64,000 bases of DNA, taken from the NCBI GenBank assembly GCA_949128115.1, contig OX421962.1, positions 59,809,787 to 59,873,786 of the forward strand. Reading direction: 5' to 3'. The notes beneath the pieces are model-generated. The model worked only from the letters and a program-made list of their open reading frames with translations. It ran no database searches and was not told the origin of the DNA. How positions within the stretch are numbered: the first letter of the stretch is position 1; the number at the start of each line of letters is the position of its first letter. The translations under genes and the position numbers were made by a program. Shown here one piece after another: positions 11,775 through 23,549 of this stretch. This stretch comes from Anaspis maculata (Eukaryota; Arthropoda; Insecta; Coleoptera; Scraptiidae).

Positions 11775-13780
11775 CTACGTACTTTTTTCCAGTATAGGTT
11801 CAGATGCTTATTATGAGGCACCATTTTTAGTTGCTTTCTTTTTTAACATGTTTTTTTCTATTTCATCACTAGTATCATAATTATACATAATTATACATAT
11901 TAAACATATTTTCTTATTTCTCATTTTTATTTGGAAAATTAAAGTTATCCTGTAGGAAGAAAAATGCCTCACCATATTAAAAACGTGGTTTTTGTAACAT
12001 ATTTATAATTTTTGAATATTTTCAATTTACCGTGCTTGGGAGTGCTAGGGTTCCTTTTGGGATTAAAACGTCGTCTTCGTTATTGGCATCCTCCCCATCC
12101 CAACAAACTTTAGGAAATAAATGTATATAATATTATGTTTTTGATATTCTTTGAGATAAAACATCGTTAGGTACTCTCACTGACCCCTTAGCCCGACACT
12201 CCATACTCATAGACAACGGTGGGTTCCTACCTATAGGTAAAATCAGCACGTGCTTGATTGATACATACCATTTTTCAAGTTCAGCCTGTCTGAGGCTCGG
12301 TCCACAACACTAGAAGCATGACTTAGCACGAATTCCGTTTGAATTCGCGTTTATAGAACGCCACCAGCATCATAAAAATTGCATCTCATTATACCAGAGC
12401 ATGAACAAATCAATTGTTTCAAAAATCCCTCGATATTCCCATGGAAAAAATCATTCGACCTGCCATTATCCGCTAGAAAGTCATCACGAATTGGGTCTGA
12501 GTCTAAGGTTATACAAATAGTGTAAAAATGCCCATTGTAAAATATTGACAAGAAAGTGTAAGTATACCTATCGAGATATTGAACTACTACGAATTAGCAT
12601 CTATAAAACTAAATGTGAACACGAAGTGCAGCTTAATTTTGAGTTGTATTAGACCACAATCATTATGGTAATTAATTTGAAATTGTTTTGAAACCCATTG
12701 TTAATTTCAATGTCAGTCAATTTCAAGTCTAAGTGAGGCAGTACTATATGAGATAACCCTTTCACCAATAAAATTAAATAGTTGCCCAACAAAGCGTAAA
12801 CGTTACGTCGTTTGAAGAATGAGTTTCAATAGGTACGTCTACCTAAAAGATGCCTAAAATGACAATACAAAAGTTTTGCAACCATCAATGTCAAGATTTT
12901 ATTCATGAACTTAACTGGAGGTAAATTTCTAGGTACCTACTTGAGCGATATACCTATCAGATTTTATTGCACAAAATTTGAACCCAGTCGAGTTGACAAT
13001 AAGAAATTCTGAAATTACTCAGCAATTGAACTGATTACTGAATGTATTCATGTCCTTGCGAAATTTCAAGGGGTTTTAAAAGAGTCAACGTTTCAAGACG
13101 ATTTCGCAACATATGCAGGTAAATACCCACTTATACCAACCTACCAAGTTGGGGATACATTTATTATTGGTGGTAGAAACTCGATTGGTCTTTGATTGGT
13201 TTTCCAATAATGGTATTTGATCTTTATTTCGATCTATATTATAAATTAGTAGAATTTACTTGCATGCAATCATGCCTTAAGGTTGGCAGAATTTAAGCGA
13301 AAATCAAGACAGTGCAAATTTTCGAAATATAACTCAAAACATATTTCATAACTTGTTATAATTGGGTGCACTTATGCAGTGTTTTAAAACGGTTTTAATT
13401 AATAAATAATTATTGACAAGGTCGATTGATCCAAAAACGTCTAAAGAGGGAAAGGTGTGTCTGGCTTTTGGCGGTGTGTCTTGTGACGTATATGCACGTC
13501 AAAGTGGTGGCTAATCCGTGGCACATATAGGTACCTACTGAAATTCTGAGGCCTCATAAGCCGTAGAGCGAAAGTCTTATTATACTCAACTTATGCTGCC
13601 GATGTTATGCAAACATTCATTTGTAACACCACGTTTTATTGATAAATTATCTCTATAAATAATATCTGTATATACCTACTAAGGTACTTGTTTGTGTGGG
13701 TTCCAGCTTTGAATGCATGCAATATAACGATTTTATAGTTGAGCCTAAGATCTAAGAAAACTGCTAGTCGGGGTGCACAG
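11775..13780. other. Intergenic DNA, unassigned
   Basis: AT-rich, with no gene, RNA or strong inverted repeat. TAGGTACCTA-type motifs recur (for example near 12933 and 13528), as elsewhere in the window. Confidence 0.4.
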
Positions 13781-14187
13781 TGGGTCCGATTTCGAAATTT
13801 CTGGTCAAAACTAATAGTACCAGGAAAAATAGTAGAAAAATCGGCCAAACCTCGGGAAAAATATGGACGTCCTGAAAATTTGATATTCTGTTCAGAATTG
13901 AATGCTCTATAACATATCGAAAATCGACAAAAATCGCACCCGGGGGTTTTGAGTTATTGAAGGGGGGGGTAAAAAATTGCAATTTGGAATAGAGGGGATG
14001 AAACACGTCAATCCATTGGAAGCAAATACGTTATAATTCGACGCATCATATCCTGTTGATACCATTTTGGCACAAAAAGTGTCGATCACTGTTAAAGGAG
14101 GGTCGTGGGGGGGGCGAAGCTTTGCTAGGTGGTCCGTTTTAGCGCACTTTCCCAAAAAATGGGAAAAAGGCGCTTTTAGCTTCACTT

Positions 14188-14231
14188 TGTCCGTCCGTCC
14201 GTCCGTCCGTCCGTCTGTCCGTCCGTTCGTC
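14188..14231. repeat. (GTCC)n short tandem repeat
   Basis: About ten GTCC/GTCT/GTTC units in a row. Confidence 0.9.
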
Positions 14232-14263
14232 CGTACTCGGGATAACTCCTCAGGGAAGAAAGA

Positions 14264-15350
14264 TATCGATGTGGTGTAAACGCTGATCAATAGTACATAT
14301 GTCCAGGATGTCAAGTTGACTTTTGGTTTTTTGTTATTCTGCCGCCATCTTTGATCCGCCAATCTTTGAATTTCTCTAAAAGTGATCCGATTGAAATGAA
14401 ATTTGCAGGCAATGTGAACCACATCAAGATATATCCAATTTTCAACAATTAATGCCCCGCCGCCATCTTGTATTCTCACTATTGAACATGTTTCGAAGTG
14501 ATAGAGTTAGTAGAATTATGCCCCAACGAAAAGAGATATGAATGTAGTGCCAACGCCAATCGGATGCGTACGTGACCACCATATAGAGTTGACCAATAAT
14601 TCTTGTCACTTGGCCGCCATCTTGATCCGCCATTTTGAATTTCTCTGAAAGTGGTCCGATTTGAGTGAAATTTGCAGGCGATGTAAACTTCAATTAGATA
14701 CATCCAATTTTAGACAAGTGATGCTTCGCCGCCATCTTGTATTCTCCATATTGAACATGTTTCAAAGTGATAGAACTATAGGAGAATCATGCCTCAACGA
14801 AAAAAGATATCGATGTGGTGCAAACGCCAATCGAATGCGTACATGACCACTATGTAGGTAAAGTTGACCAATAATTTTTCTCACTTGGCCGCCATCTTTG
14901 ATCCGCCATTTTGAATTTCTCTGAAAGTGGTCCGATTTGAGTGAAATTTGCAGGCTATGTGAGCTTCATCTGGATACATCCAATTTTTGACAACTGATGC
15001 CCCGCCGCCATCTTGTTTTCTTCATATTGAACATGTTTCAAAGTGTTAGAATTAGGAGAATTATGCCTCAACGAAAAGAGATATCGATGTGGTGCCAATG
15101 CTAATCAAATGCGTACGTGTCCACTATATAAATTTGACTAATGATTTTTGTCACTTGGCGCCATTTTTGGTTCGCCATTTTGAATTTCTCTGAAAGTGGT
15201 CCGATTTGAGTGAAATTCACAGGCGATGTGGACTTCATCAAAATACATCCGATTTTGAACAAATGATGCTCGGCCGCCATCTTGGCCGCCATATTGAAAT
15301 TTCTTATCACTTAACGATTTTCATGAAGCTTGGGACTTATTACCTTTGTT
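14264..15350. repeat. Tandem array, ~272-bp unit, about four copies
   Basis: Unit landmarks recur at about 14264, 14537, 14805 and 15080: gatatcgatgtggtg, a ccgccatctt/gatccgccat block, tctctgaaagtggtccgatt, gaaatttgcaggc, and ttgaacatgtttc. Copies differ by scattered substitutions. Reading frames in this array are shadows of the repeat. Confidence 0.85.
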
Positions 15351-15390
15351 CCGTATGATAATTCTTATTCTCCAGCCGAATTCAAACATT

Positions 15391-18300
15391 AGATAGATAG
15401 ATAGATAGATAGATAGATATTTATTTAAACTGAAATGCAGTGACAATACAAATCAAGTTAAGGAGAGAGTTCAGCTCTAGCCGATCTTCCACTCTCTCCT
15501 GGTAGCATTCAAAAATTTAAAATATAAATGAAACATTATAAAGATAAAAACACATATGATCTTAAGACTAGGTACAGATTAAAACATCGGGGCTAGGTCG
15601 ACTTCCAAAAGTTGGTAAATTCGTCCACTGTGTAGAAGCAATGGGATTTTAAAAAGCATTTGAGCTTTACTTCAAGCTTCCCAACAGTTTAAGACTTCCA
15701 GTCGCCAGGCAGGACGTTGAAGAGCCGGATGGAAAGAGATCTAAAAGTAGACTTAGTTTTTTCAAGGTTAAATCTAGGTGGTAGAATAAAATTAGTCTTG
15801 TACTGTATGTCCCTTCGTGAATGGAAAAATTTTTGCGAGCATAAGTGATACACTCATATATGAACTGATTGGTGCAGGTTAGAATTCCCAGCTCAGTAAA
15901 GAGAGGCCTGCAGGAGACTCTCTGGCTCACCCCTTTTAGGGCTCTAATGGCGCGTTTCTGCACAATGAGGACCCGGTCGGCGTGGGACGACCCTCCCCAA
16001 ACCAAAATCCCATAGGACATTACGCTGTGGAAAAGAGCATGGTAACACAGCAGTAGTGTATCCACAGTCAGCTGAGATGTCAGACACACCGAGAAAAAAG
16101 AAGCGGAAGCAATACGCGATAAAGCGTTGGTCCTACTTGCTGTAGCAGTGAAATAGGCGCCAACTTATACATGGTGGTAATAATACTACTACAAAATAGT
16201 AAATGTGATATAGTTCCGTAATACACTACTTCTCGTATATATTCGCAGTGAATGGAGTAGTAGATTTTACCACTACAGTATAGGGGATTTTACCACTACA
16301 GCAAAGTACATTTCAACATTCCCTGTCGTCAACAGAATGTTTTCGTAGTTGTAAGGGATACTGCATTATAGTAATAAGAGATACCATATTAGATGGTTTT
16401 ACCTACCTTACGGAAAGATTGCTATCACATATCTGGTCGGTAACATTAACCGTTACGTTTCATTATTTATAAATATACTTGTAATATTGGGAATAAATAA
16501 AAAGAATCGAAATTTAATACAATAATATGTAATTTAAAAAAAAGAACCATACAATTAAAATTCAATGAAATTTGAATATTACAAGACATCATAGGAACAG
16601 ATAAATTTTCATGAAACAAAACAAAAATGGGTGAACGTTAAAAAATACATATTACAAAGAAAATTAAAAATGAGAAGGGGTTACATTGTATTTTAGATTG
16701 CGGATTTCATAAAATAAACTATAGTTATGTAACTTAGTAATTAATCAGTACAAATAACATTATAGCCTGAAGCCTCGGAGGAAATTCTGTTATAAAGGTC
16801 CGTATTTAGGGACTCTGGTATCATCCGAGACTTCATAGTTTTAATTTTGCGAACTAAGATAATCCTCACTCACGTTAGATACAAATTCTCTCCACTTCAG
16901 CTTTAGATCAGCCCTTAGCTTAGCCCTTAGCCCTCTTGAGGCACTAGTTGCATCAAATCTTCTTCCGTCAAAAGGAAAGCTCCGTCATTCAGAAAATTTG
17001 CTATAAAATAAACCATTTCAGATTAATTTATGCTAACAACCTAACCTTTTAATTTCAAAATAAAACCAGAAACTCCTAAGTCATGGATATACTCTAGCCA
17101 TGACTACTCTACTCTACTCTAGTCATGATTACTCTAGCAACTTACAACAAATACCTAGCTAAAGCGCTAAAGCTGATAAATGCAAACCATTGATGGCAAC
17201 AGAAACCATGCCAAAGCTGAATGGCAAATGCGTGCAGCTCAACTACCTACGTATCTATACGACCACAACTACACTACAGTGTAACTAGGTAGCTACTTCA
17301 CCACAATATAAAATTTAGTACCCACCTTTGAAGACTGATTTCAGTTCTTGTGGAATACCAGGCGTCTAGCTACTTTTCCATTGCCCTCGCAGAAACAGAA
17401 ACACCACACACCGGAACCGCAAGAAAAATGGAGAACAAGCACCGACAAGAAAAATATGGCTTGGGCGCGTGGGGTCAGATGCTTCCCATCGAAAACCCGA
17501 ATCAAATCACATGATCACAATTCGGAAATCTCATTGGCTGACCGACTCGATTATTACCGATGGTAGCCGTGTAACAAAGCGTAACTTCAGTAGCAGTGAT
17601 GGTAACATTTCTGTAGTGGTAATTTCTACCATTTGAACGTAGGACATATAACTATGGAGATATTTGACGGTAAATACTTCTACGAAGATGTTATTAACAA
17701 CATATGTAGTGGTGGCTGCCACTGCACAGTTCAACTATTTTGAAGTAGTATTTCTCACAATTTGTAAAGCTGTCACTTAGTCTTAGAGCCGTTGTACGAA
17801 CCGTTTTTTAAAGTATTGATAATCAGTTGATAAGAACTGCTACATTTAGTTAATGGGAAGTTCAATATTTTTCTGAGTGCACCGTAAAAGATAGATCACC
17901 TTAGACAATTTACGCTCAAGACTATCCACGTGTGCCTCAAAGGAGAGTCTGCCATCGATCACCAAGCCAAGGCATCTTACTGGCTCCTGGGATGGGAGAG
18001 CTCCCCCGAGCGAGAAGAGGAGGTGCTGGGTTTTGGTCACATTCAGGCGGAGCCTATTCATAGAGAAAAAATGCTCCGTCTCCGCCAGCACCCTATCTCG
18101 CATGGCCTCCAGTGTCCGCCAATCACCGCCTGTCGCCATCAGAGTGGTGTCGTCAGCATACACCATGTCATTGATGTATAGGATAAAAAGCAGCGGCCCC
18201 AGTATGAATCCCTGAGGCACGCCGTGGCACATGTCTCTGAATGAAGACAGCTTACCGCCCAGACTGACACACTGAGAGCGTCCCCTCAAAAATGAGTCGA

Positions 18301-19320
18301 TGAAAGACAGGGAAGGGCCCCTTATACCATAGGCTCTCAATTTGGCGGTCAGTATGTCATGCGACACACAATCAAAGGCTTTCGACAAGTCACAGAAAGA
18401 AGCTGCCGCCTTCTGCCCACCCTCCCAGGCATCAGTGATCGTGGACACCATCTCCAGAAGAGCACGAACAGTGGAACCACCTCTAACAAATCCAAACTGA
18501 GCAGACGCCACAACCTTGAACTTTTCGAGAAAATCAACCAGCCTGCTGCGAAAAGCCGTCTCAAGAATCTTCGAAATTACTGGCAAGATGGAAATAGGGC
18601 GGTAATTATCCAAGCACGACCTATCGCTCTTTTTAAAGATAGGAACCACTTTGGCTGGCTTCAGGTTGGCCGGGAAAATTCCCTGTGAAAAACACAAATT
18701 TACAAGGTGTACCAATGGCTTACATATCAAGTCGCCAACAAGTTTCATGGCTTCGGAATTCAGCTCATATACGTCCCTGCTGCCGGAATTACTCAGGCCT
18801 CCAATAATGCCCATCATCTCATCCTCAGAAACAGGCCGCAAGAAAAGAGATCCAGCACACACATGAGAACCAGGCGAATCAAACGAATCCACGTAGCCGT
18901 ATTATCCACCGCAATGCCGTCCACCAAGTCCCTCGCCACACTGGCAAAATGCTCATTGAATGTGCTCGGGGAGATCAGAATGGGGGCGCCGTCACCAACA
19001 CCTTGGGGTCTATTCTGATTAATCATCCTCCAAGCGGTCCTCTGTTTGTTTTTTGAGTTGACTATCAGATCATTATTATGTTCCACCACCTTTCTCTTCA
19101 TTATGTACTATAGGTCTTTTTGAACCCCCTGTAACAATTTTTGTCATGTGAGCTGCGATGACGCAGACCTGACAAAACTCTCAATTTCCGTCTCATGGCT
19201 CTCAGCTCTGAGTCAAACCAGCGACATCTAGCGGATTTGGTCCTTCGGACTTGTAATCTTTTTGGAAACGCGCTGTTGTACACTGAAAGAAGTTTATGCA
19301 TGAATAAGGCCGAAGCCTCG
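15391..19320 (-). pseudogene. Non-LTR retrotransposon ORF2 remnant (reverse transcriptase), 5'-truncated, frameshifted and interrupted
   Basis: The minus strand carries the end of a LINE-type ORF2. The order is a pre-RT region (19101-19320, FDSELRAMRRKLRVLSG), then the RT domain (17880-18892) with NYRPISILPVISKILE, FCDLSKAFDCVSHDIL, GVPQGFILGPLLFILYINDM and the catalytic YADDTTL box. The C-terminal region follows at 15593-16086 (SVMSYGILVWGG, QKRAIRALKG, HCFYTVDEFTNFW), with the stop near 15593. The 3' end is aaataaata plus a (TCTA)n tail at 15391-15418. Frame changes occur near 19100, 18890 and 15830, with an in-frame stop near 15690. INDM runs straight into VYADD, so the roughly 10-15 residues normally between them are missing. 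No endonuclease domain remains; the 5' end meets the palindrome at 19321. 16087-17879 is an inserted element. The clade looks Jockey/CR1-like, by motif only. Non-functional. Confidence 0.88.
16087..17879. mobile_element. CACTA/Mirage-like non-autonomous DNA transposon (1,793 bp)
   Basis: It splits the retrotransposon frame. The ends are imperfect inverted repeats, CACCGAGAAAAAA and CACTCAGAAAAAT. A CA dinucleotide lies on both sides (16085-16086 and 17880-17881). Removing the element plus one CA rejoins the minus-strand frame exactly (...VIYLLR-CLTSQLTVD...), so the boundaries are certain. CAC-starting ends, a 2-bp duplication and subterminal repeats (ccactaca/tagtggtaa near both ends) fit the CMC (CACTA/Mirage/Chapaev) superfamily. 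No transposase is evident; the interior is AT-rich with no conserved frame. Confidence 0.85.
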
Positions 19321-20916
19321 TTTAGCCCAGGCGCCAGGGAAAACAATAAGGAAATAATTGTTTCCTGGCTGGAAACTAGCTTAAAACGATCTGTGTAGCT
19401 CAGGTTTTGACATACTAGTTTCCCCCCTTTCGGAAATGTCGGCGTCATGTCGCCATCATCAACAAGAAGTGCACCAGCGTGGTTTTTACCGAATATCTTA
19501 ATTTTGAGTCATCTGACAGCGAAAGATGTGAGGAGTCATTTTGAAGCCTATAAAATTCCCTACAGTTTGGGTCTTCAATCAATTTTCTGCGACCTATAGT
19601 CTTTGAGATAGAGCTTCTGGAAGCGAGAGTCATTGTCGTGAAAGCTCCATGGCCACTTGACTCGAAAAACTAAAATGTCGATGTGACCAAAAAAATTTCA
19701 AAATGAGATTACTTGAGAATTCTTCACGCTATAGTTGCGGTGATGGTCTCAAACTCTTTCTCTTGAACCGTAGATTACGAATATTGAACAGTCAAAAACG
19801 TCACATTGTACATATACAGGGTGTAGTACGGGAATCAAATCAGAACAGAGAAATTTAACATATTTCTTCGATTTAGCCTATGCGAAACTCTAAGCACTTA
19901 TCACGAGTCCAATATCAATATGCATTGCTATGTAAGCTTCACTTGATACACCTAAGAAGTGGTCAGCTCACAGCCTTCCTGTAAAATGTTTTGAGGCCCT
20001 CTGAAATCATCAAAATTTACAGTAGCAAGAAATGTATGTAACAGTATATTATATACCAAGGAACCAAAGTGAATTTTTGATCCCTTGGGTGAAGTTTGTT
20101 GCTCGAGGGCCCTTTGGGTCCAAATCCCCAAATTAAAAATTCACTTTGGTCCCATGGTATATAATATACTGTTATATCCATTCCTTGGTACTGTAAATTT
20201 TTAATATTTTGATGATTTCAGAGGGCCTTCAAAACATTTTACAGTAAAGCTGTGAGCTGACCACTTCTTTAGTGTATTAAGTGGAGCTTATAGAGCAAAT
20301 TCATATTGATATTGGACTCGTGCTAGGTGCTTAGAGTGTCGCATATAGGCTAAATCGAAGAAATATGTAAAATTTCTCTGATCTGATTTGATTCCCTCAG
20401 TACACCCTGTATATGTACAATGTGACGTTTTTGACTGTTCAATATTCGTAATCAACGGTTCAAGAGAAAGAGTTTAAGACCATCACCGCAACTATAGCAT
20501 GAAGGATTCTCGAGAAATCTTATTTTTAAATTTTTTTGTCACATCGACTTTTTAGTTTTTCGAGTCAAGTGGCCATGGAGCTTTTACGACAATGCCTCTC
20601 GCTTCCAGAAGCTCTATCTCAAAAACCATAGGTCGCAGAAAGGTCACTCGAAAACCATTCCGTGGGGAATTTCATTGGTTCCAAAATGACTTCTTACATC
20701 TTTTGCTGTCAGATAGCCCAAAATCAAGATATTCGGCAAAAACCACGCTGGTGCACTTCTTGTCGATGATGGCGACATGACGCCAACATTTCCGAAAGGG
20801 GGGAAATTAGTATGTCAAAACCTAAGCCACACAAATCGTTTTAAGCTAGTTTCCAGCCAGGAAACAATTATTTCCTTATTGAGCTGATTTTTGCTCCCTG
20901 GCGCCTGGGCTACGTT
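19321..20916. repeat. 1.6-kb foldback palindrome
   Basis: The arms are about 790 bp each, mirrored about ~20107. Outer blocks are tagcccaggcgccaggga and its complement. Next come a caggaaacaattatttcc block and cgccatcat...aagtgcaccagcgtgg with its complement. The mirrored short frames at 19445-19633 (-) and 20592-20780 (+) encode similar 62-residue peptides (SRSSISKTIGRRK). This is the same arm sequence read twice, not two genes. It abuts the truncated 5' end of the retrotransposon. Confidence 0.88.
19817..20409. mobile_element. TA-flanked CAGGGTGTA element at the centre of the palindrome
   Basis: CAGGGTGTAGTACGGGAATC on the left and GATTCCCTCAGTACACCCTG on the right, each bordered by TA. 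Joined through one TA, the outer flanks read gtacaTAtgtac, a perfect palindrome whose central dinucleotide is the insertion point. Its own interior is palindromic too (ccaaagtgaat and attcactttgg). Confidence 0.75.
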
Positions 20917-21192
20917 ACCGTCCTCGACCAAACAGAAATCAGCACAGTTCTCCGACATCGTTAAATCTATGTAGAGCATTCTGCCGCCATCTTGGCCACC
21001 ATATTGAAATCTCTTATTACCCATCATTAGTACGATCATTTTTATTCTTAAGCCAAATTTCATGATTCTGACGCTATCTTGGCCGCCAGATTGAAATTTT
21101 TGCCCAAATAACGGTAGACCAACATCTTGCGTTCACTAATCCTTCAAAAAGGAAGTGCGCTACGGAGCCTCATGCCCATGAGGCATATTCGC
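20917..21192. repeat. Remnant of the ccgccatcttgg repeat DNA
   Basis: 20975-21060 matches 15265-15385 in the same orientation: ccgccatcttgg, ccatattgaaat, then a ttattct...agcc block. A second ttggccgcca block follows at 21079. agtgcgctacgg (21156) resembles tagcgcactt near 14138 on the opposite strand. Confidence 0.6.
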
Positions 21193-22194
21193 TTGTTTTT
21201 TCTGGCCATGTAGAACCGATGACGTCAAGTTTGGTATCTTCTCCGACTAAATTCAATCTCCTGAACTCGAATCCGATGTGTAAATTTGGATGAAAACGAG
21301 TTTGAACAAGTTATTTTAAAAAAACTTGTTTTTTCTTTGACAATTTTGACGAATTTTTTTTACTATTAGAGGTGTTCATCTTTGAAAAATTTTCAAAGGT
21401 CATTAGATTGAAGTGTATTCTTCACAAAAATCATTCAGTCGATGTATAATTTTGTTTCTCGAATTTGAACCTGAGCCCCCGGTGCGTCGGTTACTACTGA
21501 CCAGAACACTGCAGTATGCACCTTTTAATGAAAATTGCTCAAGCTATTGAAGAACAAACAACTTATCTTTGAAAATTCGATGATCTGTGCAAAATTGAAT
21601 TTCCCATAACATGAACAAAACCGCCATGAGTCGCAATGCAGCGTTTTGAGTTATTTGAGGGAAGAGATAACAGTTAGTAGAGTAAGAATCTTGACAAAAT
21701 GTTATCTTCTTCCTCAAATAACTCAAAATCCTGCAGTGCGATTCATGGCGATTTTGTTTATGTAATAGGATATTCAGTTCTGCACAAATTCTCAAATTTT
21801 CAACGATAAGTTATTAGTTTTCCAATAGTTTGAGCTACTTTCATTTGAAGGTGCATGTTGTAGTGTTCTGGTCATTAGTAGAAGCCGCGCCGGGCCAGCT
21901 CAGGTTCAAATCGATTTTTTAAACTCGACAAACAAAATTAAACATGGAGTAGATGATTTTCGTGGAGAATACACTTCAATTCAATGGTTCCTGAAAGTTT
22001 TTCAAAGATGAACACCTTTAACAGTGGGAAAAAAAATCGTCGAAATTATCGGAGAAAAAACAAGTTTTTTCAAGTTAACTTGTTCAAACTTGTTTTCAAC
22101 CAATTTAACACATAGGATTCGAGTTCAGGAGATTGAATTCAGTCGGAAAAGATACCAAACTTGTTGTGATCGGTACTACATGGCCAGAAAAACA
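21193..22194. repeat. 1.0-kb foldback palindrome
   Basis: Arms of about 490 bp mirror around ~21695. The outer block is tttttctggccatgtagaac; the right arm has the complement of tttttctggccatgtagtac. Inner blocks include ggtgttcatctttgaaaa, cactgcag/ctacaaca next to cagaacac, and aataactcaaaa mirrored around the centre. It sits between the internal repeat DNA and the right arm of the composite element. Confidence 0.85.
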
Positions 22195-22519
22195 AAATGG
22201 ACCACCTAGCAGAGCTTCGCCCCCCCACGACCCCCCTTCAACAGTGATCGACCTTTTTTGTGCCAAAATGGTATCAACAGGATATGATGCGTCAAATTAT
22301 AACGTATTTGCTTCCAATGGATTGACGGGTTTCATCCCCTCTATTTTAAGTTGCAATTTTTTACCCCCCCCCCCCCCCCTCCAATAACTCAAAACCTCCG
22401 GGTGCGATTTTTGGCGATTTTGGATAATTATGTTGTAGAGCACTCAATTCTGAACAGAATATCAAATTTTCAGGACGTCCATATTTATTCCGAGGTGTAA
22501 ATCTATCTTTCTTGTACTA

Positions 22520-23544
22520 CACACATCAAAAGAATCTAGGGGACAAGCAAATTCAGACGATTTCTAAAATCATCATAACTTTTGCTTGCCATCAGTGATT
22601 TCATATCGGCTTCCGGTGTTCGATAGCCCAATCCTTTGTTTTCATGCTTTGATCACGTCGAATACGAACAATGTTTCATACAGATTCTACAGGGTGATCA
22701 ATGGAACAGTGTAAAATTGCCAAAAGTTCAGTACGAGCGCGATTTCCTAAAACAAATTTTTCATGCATTCCAATAGCACAGTTATAAAGACTGGTGTTTC
22801 AGCTTGAGTAACGTTTTTGAATTTTGGAAATCGAAGGTGAATTGCCAAAGATATTGATCATTTTGTGCCGCCATGTTGAACTTCCAAGAAAGTGATCCGA
22901 TTTCATTAAAACTCGGATCACACTCATGTCTGGTTCAAGTAATTTGAATTTCGAGGTCAAATATCTTTTTCGGTCACTTTCCAGCCGCCACATTGAAGTT
23001 TTATGTAAATGATTCGATTCTAGTGTGTTTCATTCAAATCGAATCATTTATGTAAAAAGTTCAATATAGCGGCTCGAAAGTGATCGAAAGTGACATTTGA
23101 CTTTGAAATTCCAATCACTTGAACCGGACATGAGTGTGTTCCAAGTTTCAATAAAATCGTATCACTTTTTTCTTCCTTGGAAGTTCAACACGGCGGCATA
23201 AAATGATCAATATCTTTGGCAATTCACCTTCGATTTCTAAAATTCAAAAACGTCACTGAAGCTGAAACACTGATCTTCATAACTGTGCTATTGAAATGCA
23301 TGCATTTTCTTTTTTGGGAAATCGCGCTTGTACTGAACTTTCGGCAATTTTACACTGTTTCATTGATCACCCTGTAGCTACCTTATAAAACATTGTTCGT
23401 ATTTGACATGATCAAGGCATGAAGAAAAAAGATTGAGCTATCCAACACTGAAAACCGATATGAAATCGCTGACGGGAATCAAAAGTTATGATGATTCTAG
23501 AATTCGTCTGAAATTGTTTGTCCCCTAGATTCTTTTGATGTGTG
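22520..23544. repeat. 1.03-kb foldback palindrome, TA-flanked
   Basis: The ends CACACATCAAAAGAATCTAG and its complement are each bordered by TA. Arms mirror around ~23030 and contain ccgccatgttgaac/gttcaacacggcgg blocks and other mirrored stretches. A CAGGGTGATC element occupies the centre. Confidence 0.88.
22690..23374. mobile_element. TA-flanked CAGGGTGATCAATG element at the palindrome centre
   Basis: CAGGGTGATCAATGGAACAG on the left, the complement of a near-identical block on the right, TA at each border. It is itself palindromic. The flanks just outside (cgaacaatgtttcata... and ...aaaacattgttcg) are also mirrored, with a few mismatches. Confidence 0.75.
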
Positions 23545-23549
23545 TATAA

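Larger units (their letters stand above)
13850..22495. mobile_element. Composite repeat: long inverted ends around a tandem array, with nested insertions
   Basis: 13850-14137 and 22199-22495 are inverted copies of about 290 bp. Shared blocks include atatggacgtcctgaaaatt, tgatattctgttcagaattg, a G-run/C-run next to ttgagttat, and ggggatgaaac. Inside the left arm lie a (GTCC)n tract and a ~272-bp tandem array. The same ccgccatcttgg repeat DNA reappears at 20975-21190 on the right. Between them sit a non-LTR pseudogene, a CACTA-like element and two foldback palindromes, so the original element was much shorter than the present 8.6 kb. The true outermost terminus is uncertain, as tens of bases beyond 13850 have no partner on the right. 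Confidence 0.65.

Noticed and set aside
13907..15310. Several open frames of up to 190 residues on the minus strand
   Set aside because: They run through the G-run, (GTCC)n and 272-bp tandem array; the peptide repeats mirror the DNA repeats.
19445..20780. Two similar 62-residue frames on opposite strands
   Set aside because: They are the two arms of one palindrome, so the similarity is of DNA, not evidence for a gene pair.
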